The position numbers and the translations under genes were made by a program. The notes beneath the pieces were generated by a model. The model saw nothing but the letters and a program-made list of their open reading frames with translations, searched no databases and was not told the DNA's origin. From an uncultured Atopostipes sp. (GTDB taxonomy: Bacteria; Bacillota; Bacilli; Lactobacillales; Carnobacteriaceae_A), in the NCBI GenBank assembly GCA_910588235.1, contig CAJUOQ010000004.1, positions 14,624 to 78,623 of the forward strand: a stretch of DNA of 64,000 nt, written 5' to 3'. This document shows positions 26,817 through 35,255 of this stretch, one piece after another (the first letter of the stretch is position 1; each line of letters opens with the position of its first letter).

Positions 26817-28589
26817 ATGAAGAAATTATTGCAATATTTTCATGGTTATCGATTAATAAGTGCGTTAGCCCCTTTATTTAAATTAATCGAAGCTTTACTT
26901 GAATTAACGGTCCCTTTGATTGTCGTGCAGATCATTGACTTTGTAATTCCAAGTGATGATCGCACCTTATTGATTTATTATGTCGGTTTGATGTTTTTAG
27001 TGGCCTTAATTAGTCTCGGTTTTTCTATCTCAGGCCAGTTTTTCTCAGCGCGCTCAGCGGTAGGTTTTACCAAAAACTTAACCCGTGATTTATATGAAAA
27101 AACTTTATCATTAAGTCAATCGGCAGTGGATCGCTTTACACCAGGAAGTTTAGTAACCCGTATTACGAGTGACACCTTTCAAATACAAAATGGGTTAAAT
27201 ATATTTTTTCGTTTGTTTTTACGTTCACCTTTTATCGTTTTTGGTTCCTTAATTATGGCGGCACAAATTGACATTCGGATGACGATTTATTTTTTAGGGA
27301 TGATTATCGTTTTATCCGCCATTATTATTGGGATTATTTTAATCACCACCCCTTATCAAAATGAAATCCGACAAAAATTCGATCGATTAGTGACCGATAC
27401 TCAAGAACAAATGCAAGGATTTCGTGTCATTCGAGCTTTTAGACAAGAAAAAAGAGAACGAGATGAATTTAAAGAGTTAAACGTTGATTTAACAGATAAA
27501 CAAAAAAGAACCGGTTATATCACGATTCTGACGAATCCTTTAACCTTTGCGACGATTAATGTGACCTTAATTTTACTTATCTGGAATGGAGCTCAATTTG
27601 TTGACGAAGGAACGCTTACGCAAGGGCAAGTGGTTGCTTTAGTCAATTATTTATTAGCCATTTTAGTTGAATTATCAAAATTAGTGATGCAAACCATCCG
27701 CTTGAACCGTGGTTGGGTCAGCGCTCGACGAGTGGCTAATGTTTTAAATTATCAATCTGAAAGTGATGCCTTCCATTATATGATGACTGAAGATGTTGTC
27801 GATGAAGAGAAAGAAGAAGCCATCGATCATTCACCAGTGGTTATGGACGATGCTTCCTTTTCTTTTGAACAAGTGAATTTCCAATATCCTACCTCTGAAA
27901 AAAATGTTTTACGTGATCTAAACTTTAGCGTTAAACAAAATGAGTTGTTTGGTATTATTGGAGGAACAGGTTCCGGAAAATCAACCATTCTCCAACTCAT
28001 CGAAAGTATTTACTTACCGACGACTGGAAGAATTGTCTACAATCCAGAAACTTTCGATGTCCATTCACGGCGAGCTTTACGTGATCGCATTAGTGTAGTA
28101 TCAGGGAAAGTAGCCTTATTTAAAGGCACGATTCGTTCCAATCTTCTGGTCGGAAAAGAAGATGCGACCGAAGAAGAAATGTGGACTGCGCTTGAAGATG
28201 CCCAAGCCAGTAGTTTCGTAGAAGTTTTAGAGGAAGGCTTGGATGCTCCGGTGGCTGCTTTTGGGAGAAACTTTTCAGGTGGGCAACGTCAGCGTCTAAC
28301 CATTGCGCGCGCATTATTGAAACCAAGTGAGATTTTAATTTTAGATGATGCTACGTCTGCTCTTGATTATTTAACAGAAGCTAATTTATTGAATACTTTA
28401 GCTGAAAAATATGATGAACGAACCATTATTATGGTTTCGCAACGAACAGGTAGTTTAGAAAATGCGGATAATATCTTAGTCATGGATGCAGGCAACCAAG
28501 TGGGATTGGGCACGCATGAAGAATTATTGGAAGACAACACAGTGTATCAAGAAATTTATAATTCACAATTAGTTACGGAGGTGGAGTAA
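26817..28589 (+). CDS. Heterodimeric ABC exporter, subunit with non-catalytic Walker B
   Basis: A 590-residue half-transporter with a six-helix export domain (1-310) and an ATPase domain (340-590). Walker A is GGTGSGKST (about 382), the signature is canonical (FSGGQRQ, about 486) and Walker B is ILILDDATSALD (about 505). Asp replaces the catalytic Glu after Walker B, the mark of the degenerate-site subunit in BmrCD, LmrCD and TM287/288 type exporters. It is directly followed by its partner. The substrate could be a drug or a lipid. Confidence 0.93.
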   Translation: MKKLLQYFHGYRLISALAPLFKLIEALLELTVPLIVVQIIDFVIPSDDRTLLIYYVGLMFLVALISLGFSISGQFFSARSAVGFTKNLTRDLYEKTLSLSQSAVDRFTPGSLVTRITSDTFQIQNGLNIFFRLFLRSPFIVFGSLIMAAQIDIRMTIYFLGMIIVLSAIIIGIILITTPYQNEIRQKFDRLVTDTQEQMQGFRVIRAFRQEKRERDEFKELNVDLTDKQKRTGYITILTNPLTFATINVTLILLIWNGAQFVDEGTLTQGQVVALVNYLLAILVELSKLVMQTIRLNRGWVSARRVANVLNYQSESDAFHYMMTEDVVDEEKEEAIDHSPVVMDDASFSFEQVNFQYPTSEKNVLRDLNFSVKQNELFGIIGGTGSGKSTILQLIESIYLPTTGRIVYNPETFDVHSRRALRDRISVVSGKVALFKGTIRSNLLVGKEDATEEEMWTALEDAQASSFVEVLEEGLDAPVAAFGRNFSGGQRQRLTIARALLKPSEILILDDATSALDYLTEANLLNTLAEKYDERTIIMVSQRTGSLENADNILVMDAGNQVGLGTHEELLEDNTVYQEIYNSQLVTEVE

Positions 28590-30338
28590 ATGCAAGTCAA
28601 TCGAAAAGAAACATTGAAACGTTTAGTCCAACTTCTTGTGGATTACAAATTGTTATTAACATTACTCTTAGGTCTCTCCATTGCGCAAGTTGGTTTAACA
28701 GTATATCTACCGATTCTCATTGGGCGCACGGTTGACTCTATCATTGGGCCGGGACAAGTGGATTTCTCCAATGTACAAACTATCTTAATGCAAATGGTGG
28801 TTGTTGTACTCATTAACACTTTGGTTCAATGGATCTTACCACTTATTTATCAAAAAATATCTTATGAATTAACACGTGATTTAAGGCAAGATGCTCTTGA
28901 TAAAATACACACGATGCCCCTAAGCTATATTGACCGACAAGGTGCGGGGGATTTAGTTAGTCGTTTAACAACAGACAGTGAGCAATTAAATGATGGACTT
29001 TTACTTGTTTTTGAACAACTCTTAATTGGTGTATTAACGATTTTATTTACACTAATTATGATGTTTCGCATTAATCCGGTAATGATGGGAGTTGTTGCTA
29101 TTTTAACGCCAATTTCTTTACTGGTCTCGCAAGTTATTGCGCGAAAAAGTTATGAGAAGTTTTCGGAAAGTGTTTCTCTTCGAGGCGAGCAGTCAGAATT
29201 GGTCGAAGAGAGTGTGACTCAAAATGAAATTATTACGCTCTTTAATATTCATAAAAGTAAACAAGCACAATTCGAAGAGGTGAATGATGCGTACAGTGAT
29301 TTCTCTGAAAAAGCAACGTTTTATTCATCGACTGTCAATCCAATTACACGCTTTATTAATGCTTTAATTTATGCCGGAGTAACTTTTATGGGCGCTGTTT
29401 TGATTATTAACCAAGCGCTAACGGTTGGTGGACTCACCGTCTTTCTAAATTATGCTCGTGAATATACGAAACCGTTTAATGATATTTCCAATGTTTTAGC
29501 TGAATTGCAGAGTGCTTTAGCTTCAGCCAATCGTTTATTTGAAATATTGGATGGGCCAAGTGAAGTTGAAACCGGGACTAAAGAATATGATTCAGAAGCT
29601 GTGCAAGGAGCAGTTGGTTTTGAAGATGTTGATTTTTCATATGATAAAAATGTTGAATTAATTCAAGACTTAAATGTAGAAGTAACTCCTGGGATGAAAG
29701 TAGCGATCGTCGGGCCGACAGGTGCTGGGAAATCGACCATGATCAACTTAATTATGCGCTTCTATGAAACGGATCATGGAGATATTACTTTAGATGGTGA
29801 ACCCATTACAGATTATACACGGGCGTCACTTCGCGAACAATTAGGAATGGTTTTACAAGAAGTTTGGTTAAAATCAGGCACCGTTCATGAAAATATTGCT
29901 TATGGTTTTCCAAATGCCAGCCGAGAAACAGTCATTCGCGCAGCCAAGGCAGCACATGCGCATAAGTTTATCGAAGCTTTACCAGAAGGCTATGATACCG
30001 TGCTGACGGATGGTGGTCTGACTCTTTCAAAAGGTGAACAACAATTATTATCGATTGCACGAATTTTTGTATCGATTCCAAAAGTCCTTATTTTAGATGA
30101 AGCGACTTCATCGATCGATACGCGGACAGAGATGGAAATTCAAGAGGCTTTCGCGAAACTGATGGAAGGGCGTACTAGCTTTATCATCGCTCACCGTTTA
30201 TCAACAATTCAAGATGCAGACTTAATTTTAGTTATGCAAGATGGTCAAGTCGTTGAACAGGGCGATCACCACGAACTGATGAATCGCGAAGGCTTGTATC
30301 ACCAAATGCAAGTTGCTCGCTCTGCAGAAGCAATTTAA
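28590..30338 (+). CDS. Heterodimeric ABC exporter, catalytic Walker B subunit
   Basis: A 582-residue half-transporter, starting at the base after its partner's stop. Walker A is GPTGAGKST (about 374), Walker B is VLILDEATSSID with the catalytic Glu, but the signature is LSKGEQQ rather than LSGGQ. Together with the Asp in the partner this gives one consensus and one degenerate ATP site, as expected for this family. GGAGGTGGAG precedes the ATG. A bidirectional terminator follows. Confidence 0.93.
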   Translation: MQVNRKETLKRLVQLLVDYKLLLTLLLGLSIAQVGLTVYLPILIGRTVDSIIGPGQVDFSNVQTILMQMVVVVLINTLVQWILPLIYQKISYELTRDLRQDALDKIHTMPLSYIDRQGAGDLVSRLTTDSEQLNDGLLLVFEQLLIGVLTILFTLIMMFRINPVMMGVVAILTPISLLVSQVIARKSYEKFSESVSLRGEQSELVEESVTQNEIITLFNIHKSKQAQFEEVNDAYSDFSEKATFYSSTVNPITRFINALIYAGVTFMGAVLIINQALTVGGLTVFLNYAREYTKPFNDISNVLAELQSALASANRLFEILDGPSEVETGTKEYDSEAVQGAVGFEDVDFSYDKNVELIQDLNVEVTPGMKVAIVGPTGAGKSTMINLIMRFYETDHGDITLDGEPITDYTRASLREQLGMVLQEVWLKSGTVHENIAYGFPNASRETVIRAAKAAHAHKFIEALPEGYDTVLTDGGLTLSKGEQQLLSIARIFVSIPKVLILDEATSSIDTRTEMEIQEAFAKLMEGRTSFIIAHRLSTIQDADLILVMQDGQVVEQGDHHELMNREGLYHQMQVARSAEAI

Positions 30339-30347
30339 AAAAATTAT

Positions 30348-30389
30348 AAAAAACGTTTCTAAGTAAATGAATACTTAGAAACGTTTTTT
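30348..30389. terminator. Bidirectional terminator after the ABC exporter
   Basis: AAAAAACGTTTCTAAGTA (30348-30365) pairs with TACTTAGAAACGTTTTTT (30372-30389). The right arm contains the stop codon of the small membrane protein encoded on the other strand. Confidence 0.9.
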
Positions 30390-30584
30390 CTTGTTCCATA
30401 TAGCAATTAAACGAACAAGTGCTATAAAACTCGCCGTATAAAAACCTGGCTTTATAAAGCGTCCATCTATTAAGTACTGTATAGTGATGCCTATCAAACT
30501 TGCGATAATAAAAATAATGATCGTCGTTTGATAAGGATATTTTTCATTAAAAAATTTCACTTTATCCACTAAATCGGTAAACAT
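30375..30584 (-). CDS. Small membrane protein, unknown
   Basis: A 69-residue protein with two predicted membrane segments (about 19-37 and 45-62) and a basic tail NKKKRF. No family is recognised. The start at 30584 has GGAGAG nine bases upstream, which favours it over an upstream ATG. The last codons and the stop lie inside the hairpin of the shared terminator, so mRNA decay or read-through may affect it. It appears monocistronic. Confidence 0.6.
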   Translation of the reverse strand: MFTDLVDKVKFFNEKYPYQTTIIIFIIASLIGITIQYLIDGRFIKPGFYTASFIALVRLIAIWNKKKRF

Positions 30585-30738
30585 TCTAAAACTCTCCATT
30601 TTATAATTGTCCAAATATTGAATAAAAAGTGGATGATATATTCTAGGTATTTGTTGTGATTTACAGAAAAGTAGGGGAATAGTTTTTATTCAGTGACTTT
30701 AAGCTAGGATTGTTTTGGAAACGCTGTCTCTATATGCT

Positions 30739-30770
30739 AAAAGAAAAAGCCTTTTATGGCTTTCTCTTTT
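30739..30770 (-). terminator. Terminator of the YdhR-like gene
   Basis: On the minus strand GAGAAAGCC pairs with GGCTTTTTC around ATAAAA, followed by TTTT. It lies just after the stop of the monooxygenase-like gene. Confidence 0.75.
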
Positions 30771-30787
30771 GCATCAATCATTGATGA

Positions 30788-31090
30788 TTAGACGAGCCCT
30801 TTTGTAATTTCTGTTAATTTGTCATTAATATCAAAAATCTTAGCTCGTAGATCGGGAACGCCCATTTCTTTCAAACGTTCTTCATGCATTTCTAAATATT
30901 TTTCGGCATTTTCTTGCGTATCGAAAATATAAATACCGCCTGCTTCTTGATCTTCTGCTTTTTCTGTCCAAATTTTACGGATAAAACCTTCTTCTTCATT
31001 AATTGATTCCGCTAAGTCCGCAAATTGTTCAGCCATTTCATCTCCGAAAGGGCCATCCATTTTAAATTCTACTTGTAGTAAAACTGCCAT
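30788..31090 (-). CDS. YdhR-like putative monooxygenase (dimeric alpha/beta barrel)
   Basis: A 100-residue protein that closely follows the E. coli YdhR pattern: VLLQVEFKMDGPFGDEMAEQ at the start, LAESINEEEGFIRKIWTE in the middle, then AGGIYIFDTQENAEKYLE and AKIFDINDKL. The family is ferredoxin-like and is only presumed to be a monooxygenase on aromatic substrates. The start at 31090 matches the family; a 17-codon extension is rejected. It is monocistronic. Confidence 0.85.
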   Translation of the reverse strand: MAVLLQVEFKMDGPFGDEMAEQFADLAESINEEEGFIRKIWTEKAEDQEAGGIYIFDTQENAEKYLEMHEERLKEMGVPDLRAKIFDINDKLTEITKGLV

Positions 31091-31164
31091 AAAATCACAC
31101 TCTTTTAAATGTAGTATAAAAGAAATATCAAATGGGAACAAAGATCTTTGTTTAATTCTTTAAA

Positions 31165-31364
31165 CTTGTTTCGTTGAAATCGGATTTGAGCAGGATATTT
31201 AAGATTTGTTTCGCCGAAATTTGATTTGAGCGAGATATTTAGAGTTTGTTTCGTCGAAAATTGATTTGAGCAAGATAATTGGGATTTGTTTCGTTGAAAT
31301 CGGATTTGAGCGAGATATTTAGAGTTTATTTCGCTGAAATTCATTTTGAACGAAATATCGTAAA
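31165..31364 (-). repeat. Array of five 40-bp repeats (family A, reverse orientation)
   Basis: Five 40-bp units begin at 31165, 31205, 31245, 31285 and 31325. Read on the minus strand each unit is like TCTCGCTCAAAT...CGAAACAAA, the same family as at 6181-6300. The minus-strand first unit begins TTTCG, as does the first unit of the other array. A 79-codon minus-strand frame across it only reflects the repeat and is not annotated. Confidence 0.88.
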
Positions 31365-31384
31365 CTATTGACTCTCCAAAATAA

Positions 31385-31420
31385 AAAAGATTCTAGAAAG
31401 TTGAATTTCTAGAATCTTTT
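31385..31420 (-). terminator. Terminator of the MacAB-like operon
   Basis: AAAAGATTCTAGAAA (31385-31399) and TTTCTAGAATCTTTT (31406-31420) are perfectly complementary with a six-base loop. On the minus strand it follows the stop of the permease gene. Confidence 0.88.
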
Positions 31421-31436
31421 CCCTTATAGATAGATT

Positions 31437-32666
31437 TTATTCATATCTCAAAGCGTCAATTGGGTTCAAGTCTGCTGCTCGTTTTGCCGGGTAGATTCCG
31501 AAGAATACACCGATGGCAATCGAGAAGATTAGGACGGCAGAGACGTTTCCGAATGTAATTTGTGGCACGATATTCAACGCGCTTCCCAGAATACTTGAAA
31601 GACCAGCACCGATTAAGAGTCCGATTAATCCACCGATCACACTTAATAAAACAGCTTCGATTAAGAACTGGACTAAAATCATGTTCGTAGTGGCACCGAG
31701 TGCTTTTCGGGTACCAATCTCACGGGTACGTTCAGTCACGGAAACAAGCATAATATTCATCACACCAATTCCACCCACGAGGAGTGCAATGCCCGCAACA
31801 GCGGCGATAAATTGGATGAATAAATCAAGCACGCCATTTACTTGATCGAGCGCATTTAAGAAGTTTTGTGCATTGTAAATATTTGAATCGACAGCATCAT
31901 GTCGTAACTCAAGTAAGCGTACAGCTTGTTGAGAGACGGATGAAATTTCGTCCGTGTCATTCACTAAAATATGCACTTCTTCAATCCCAGTTTGTTGTGG
32001 GAGTAGGTTATCAAGCGTGGTATAAGGAATTGAAACAAAAGACGGTAACTCAGCTGTATCAAACTCCCCTTGTAAATCTTCGTACATACCTTCTGTAACA
32101 CCAATAATTAATAAATCAAGCGGTGTGCTATCAGTAACAATTCGTAGATTTTCACCGACAACATCGGTACGATTGAATGCAGCTTGAGCTAAGTCTGCGT
32201 CAATGACAACAACTTCTGCTGCGTTTTCTAGTTCTTGTTCATTGTAATAACGTCCCGCAATAATTTGTGAAGACATGGTTTGAGAAGTTTGCTGGGTATC
32301 TAGGTTTCCAGCCTCCATCATCACTGTTTTGTCGGGGCCATCTTCAATATTTACTTGCCCATTTGTGCGAACAAGGGGCGAGATATAATCAATCTCATCG
32401 ATCGATTCACGTAATACATCTAAATCATCAAGCGTAATAGCATCACCAGAAATTTCATCTTCTGAATCGCTAGCCGATAGGGTAACCGTAGTCGCTCCGA
32501 CATCGGCAAAGGTATCTGTAATTTCTTCTGTAGCACCGTTTCCGACTGCTAAAATCGTAATGACTGCGGCGACACCAATAATAATCCCAAGCATTGTCAA
32601 AATCGAACGCAATACATTGGAGAAAATAGAGTCGATCGCCATTTTTATATTTTCAAGAAATAACAT
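31437..32666 (-). CDS. MacB-like ABC transporter permease (FtsX fold)
   Basis: A 409-residue permease with a MacB periplasmic-type domain. The N-terminal membrane segment lies at about 15-45 (SILTMLGIIIGVAAVITIL), followed by an extracellular domain of about 230 residues and three C-terminal membrane segments with IGVMNIMLVSVTERTREIGTRKALGA. It resembles YknZ of Bacillus. It is the third gene of an adaptor-ATPase-permease operon, and is likely to export a peptide or toxic compound. Confidence 0.9.
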   Translation of the reverse strand: MLFLENIKMAIDSIFSNVLRSILTMLGIIIGVAAVITILAVGNGATEEITDTFADVGATTVTLSASDSEDEISGDAITLDDLDVLRESIDEIDYISPLVRTNGQVNIEDGPDKTVMMEAGNLDTQQTSQTMSSQIIAGRYYNEQELENAAEVVVIDADLAQAAFNRTDVVGENLRIVTDSTPLDLLIIGVTEGMYEDLQGEFDTAELPSFVSIPYTTLDNLLPQQTGIEEVHILVNDTDEISSVSQQAVRLLELRHDAVDSNIYNAQNFLNALDQVNGVLDLFIQFIAAVAGIALLVGGIGVMNIMLVSVTERTREIGTRKALGATTNMILVQFLIEAVLLSVIGGLIGLLIGAGLSSILGSALNIVPQITFGNVSAVLIFSIAIGVFFGIYPAKRAADLNPIDALRYE

Positions 32667-32668
32667 AA

Positions 32669-33406
32669 TTAATGAACACCTCCGATTAAACTTTTCGGAG
32701 TAATGGTTTCTTCTTCACCGATTTTTCCATCGCGAAGATGGACGATTTTTTTCGTATATTCAGCGACTTCTGGTTCGTGTGTCACCATAATAATCGTTGA
32801 ACCGTCTCTATTTAACTCTTGGAAAATTCGGATAATATCTTCTGTTGTTTTGGAGTCTAAGTTTCCCGTCGGCTCATCCGCTAATATAACAGCAGGATTA
32901 TTCACAATCGCACGTGCGATGGCGACTCGTTGTTTTTGTCCACCGGAAATTTCATTCGGACGATGATCCAAGCGATCGCCTAAACCGACTTTTTCTAAAG
33001 CAGCTGCGGCTTTTTCACGACGTTCTTTTAAAGGTTTTCCCGCATAGATTAAAGGAAGCATCACATTCTCCAGTAAGTTCATGCGCGGGAGTAAGTTGAA
33101 CGATTGAAAAATAAAGCCAATCTGTTCATTCCGAATCGCTGCCACTTCTTTTTCTGAGTATTCCCCGATGTTAATATTATTTAAAATATACTCTCCATGA
33201 TCGAAGACATCGAGGAGCCCTAAAATATTCATTAACGTCGACTTTCCAGAGCCACTAGGCCCCATAATCGAAGTGAAATCTCCATTGTGAATAGTTAAAG
33301 AAGCTTCATCTAAAGCAGTGAGTGTTTCGCCACCCATTTCGTAAAGTTTGCTGATTTCTTTTAATTGGATCATTGTTTCTGCGTTCTTATTCATTGGCAT
33401 CTTCAT
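32669..33406 (-). CDS. MacB/LolD-type ABC transporter ATP-binding protein
   Basis: A 245-residue ATPase: Walker A GPSGSGKST, Q-loop FQSFNLLPRM, signature ISGGQKQR, Walker B VILADEPTGNLD and H-loop THEP. It resembles YknY and LolD. Its first codons overlap the 3' end of the adaptor gene by 20 bases, and the stop is two bases before the permease gene, so the three are coupled. Several in-frame ATGs lie near the start (33406, 33400, 33394 and 33373) and none has a decisive binding site. Confidence 0.92.
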   Translation of the reverse strand: MKMPMNKNAETMIQLKEISKLYEMGGETLTALDEASLTIHNGDFTSIMGPSGSGKSTLMNILGLLDVFDHGEYILNNINIGEYSEKEVAAIRNEQIGFIFQSFNLLPRMNLLENVMLPLIYAGKPLKERREKAAAALEKVGLGDRLDHRPNEISGGQKQRVAIARAIVNNPAVILADEPTGNLDSKTTEDIIRIFQELNRDGSTIIMVTHEPEVAEYTKKIVHLRDGKIGEEETITPKSLIGGVH

Positions 33407-34286
33407 TCACCACGGTCACTTCTGTTCCGTCAGAAATCTCTTCGCCAGGGAGTTGAATCACTTCATCATCTACAGACAAGCCATCGACCACTTCTAAGGC
33501 AACCCCTTCTTGAATACCAGGTTCGATTTCACGCGCTTTTGCGACCCCATCTTCAACGACAAAAACATAAGGATGACTGTCATCATCATATAATAAAGAT
33601 TCAATCGGAATGGATAGGACATCGGTTGATGTGTTAGTAATGATATCTGCATCAATATCAAATCCTGGGACTAAATGGTCAAGATTTTCCGTCTCAAACG
33701 CAACAGTCGCTTTTAACGTTGGCGCACTTTGACCTCCTTGGAGAGGAGAGCCGCTGTTGCTGCTATCTGTAGCGATAGAATCAATACTTGAAACAGTTCC
33801 TTCATAGTCTTGATTTAAGTAAGTTAAGTCAACTTTTTGATCTACTTCAATATCATTGGCTTCATTTTTAGAAAGCTCAATCGCAACTTCTAAGTTATTT
33901 AGATTTGCAACGACTAAAGAAGGTTGATTCTGCTGAGCATTCGCATCCATTTCTTCTTCTTCAACATTCAATTCAACAATCGTTCCGTCAAAGGGAGCAA
34001 CTAGCTGCGTGCCATCCATATAAGTAACCAGAACATCATCTGCTGCAACTTCTTCGTTTTCTTCAACATTGACTTCAGACACTAACCCTTGACCCATTAA
34101 ATTTTCACTTTGCGTGGGTTCGATCGTGCCAACGGTGCTGACAGTTTCTTGGAAATCTTGTTGCGTAACGGCTGTTGTCTCTACCTCAATTGCCTCTGTA
34201 TTCGTTTCTCGTGGCCATAAAATAAAGGCTAAAGCAGCAACGACAATCACTACTCCAGCGATAATCCCTTTTGTACGTTTCTTCAA
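33387..34286 (-). CDS. MacA/YknX-like membrane fusion (efflux adaptor) protein
   Basis: A 299-residue adaptor. An N-terminal membrane anchor (about 7-24, GIIAGVVIVVAALAFIL) is followed by a biotinyl-lipoyl-like half, a short linker and a beta-barrel (residues 115-210). It is shorter than YknX (about 377), mainly because the coiled-coil hairpin is small or absent: only about 20 residues separate the lipoyl halves. It starts the operon adaptor-ATPase-permease. Confidence 0.88.
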   Translation of the reverse strand: MKKRTKGIIAGVVIVVAALAFILWPRETNTEAIEVETTAVTQQDFQETVSTVGTIEPTQSENLMGQGLVSEVNVEENEEVAADDVLVTYMDGTQLVAPFDGTIVELNVEEEEMDANAQQNQPSLVVANLNNLEVAIELSKNEANDIEVDQKVDLTYLNQDYEGTVSSIDSIATDSSNSGSPLQGGQSAPTLKATVAFETENLDHLVPGFDIDADIITNTSTDVLSIPIESLLYDDDSHPYVFVVEDGVAKAREIEPGIQEGVALEVVDGLSVDDEVIQLPGEEISDGTEVTVVNEDANE

Positions 34287-34488
34287 AATAACATTTCCTT
34301 TCTCTTTTTAAGATTATTCTTTAACAGTATAACGACTAAAATGGTAAAATACGAACAAATAAGTATAAAATCTAGGATTTTTCACGAAAAATTCAAGAAA
34401 ATCTCCGTGAAACTAGCTAATTCCTTAATTGAAATAGAATATGTGATAAAATAGAGGCTGGAAGAATTCGTGAGGAGGAGATCTCTCA

Positions 34489-35214
34489 ATGAATAAAGAA
34501 AAATTATTTGTAATCGGCGATGTGCATGGACAAATTACGATGTTGGAACAATTACTTGAAAATTGGAATCCAGAAGAAGAACGATTACTATTTATTGGCG
34601 ATTTAGCAGACCGTGGCGAAAATTCAAAGGCCGTTTATGAACGTGTCTATCAATTGATGGTCGAGGAAGAGGCTATTGTGGTGAAAGGGAATCACGATGA
34701 GATGTTTGAACTATTTCTCGAAAATCCACAAGAGAACTTGCCGCTTTATTATATGAACGGTGGAGAAAGTACCGTGAATTCATTGTTAGGCCGGCATTCG
34801 AATCGTCAAAGCTATGAAGAGAATGTTCAAGAGATTAAAGAAAGATATCCTTGGCTTCTCCCTTTATTAAAATCCCTTCCTTTATATTATGAGTGGGGCG
34901 ATTACCTCTTTGTGCATGCGGGGGTCAATTTACGTAAGAAAGACTGGAGAGATTCTTCCGACCATGACTTTGTATGGATACGTGAAGGATTCTATGACCA
35001 ACCGAACCACACCGACAAGACGATTGTTTTCGGACATACCGTCACTTCCACTTTACATGGTGATATGTCGAACTTTGATATTTGGGAAAGCGGTGATGGA
35101 TTGATTGGCATCGATGGAGGTGCTGTTTACGGAGGCAAAATGCACGCTCTCGTACTGTCCAAAGAGAAGATTGAAAAACATTATTTTGTTGAAAATGAAG
35201 GTACTCGATTTTAA
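34489..35214 (+). CDS. Metallophosphoesterase (PrpA/bis(5'-nucleosyl)-tetraphosphatase-like)
   Basis: A 241-residue calcineurin-like phosphatase with GDVHG (9-13), GDLADRGENS (about 38), GNHDE (about 69), and the later metal ligands HAG and FGHT. The family includes Ser/Thr protein phosphatases and diadenosine tetraphosphatases; the sequence does not decide between them. GAGGAGGAG precedes the ATG. It is followed 40 bases later by tex, probably under the same promoter. Confidence 0.88.
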   Translation: MNKEKLFVIGDVHGQITMLEQLLENWNPEEERLLFIGDLADRGENSKAVYERVYQLMVEEEAIVVKGNHDEMFELFLENPQENLPLYYMNGGESTVNSLLGRHSNRQSYEENVQEIKERYPWLLPLLKSLPLYYEWGDYLFVHAGVNLRKKDWRDSSDHDFVWIREGFYDQPNHTDKTIVFGHTVTSTLHGDMSNFDIWESGDGLIGIDGGAVYGGKMHALVLSKEKIEKHYFVENEGTRF

Positions 35215-35255
35215 ATAAAGTATGATGTAAAAGAGAAAAGTAGGAGCATAAGAAC

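Noticed and set aside
31105..31344. 79-codon minus-strand frame
   Set aside because: It runs through the five repeat units and reflects the same repeat as the 67-codon frame near 6.2 kb; not a gene.
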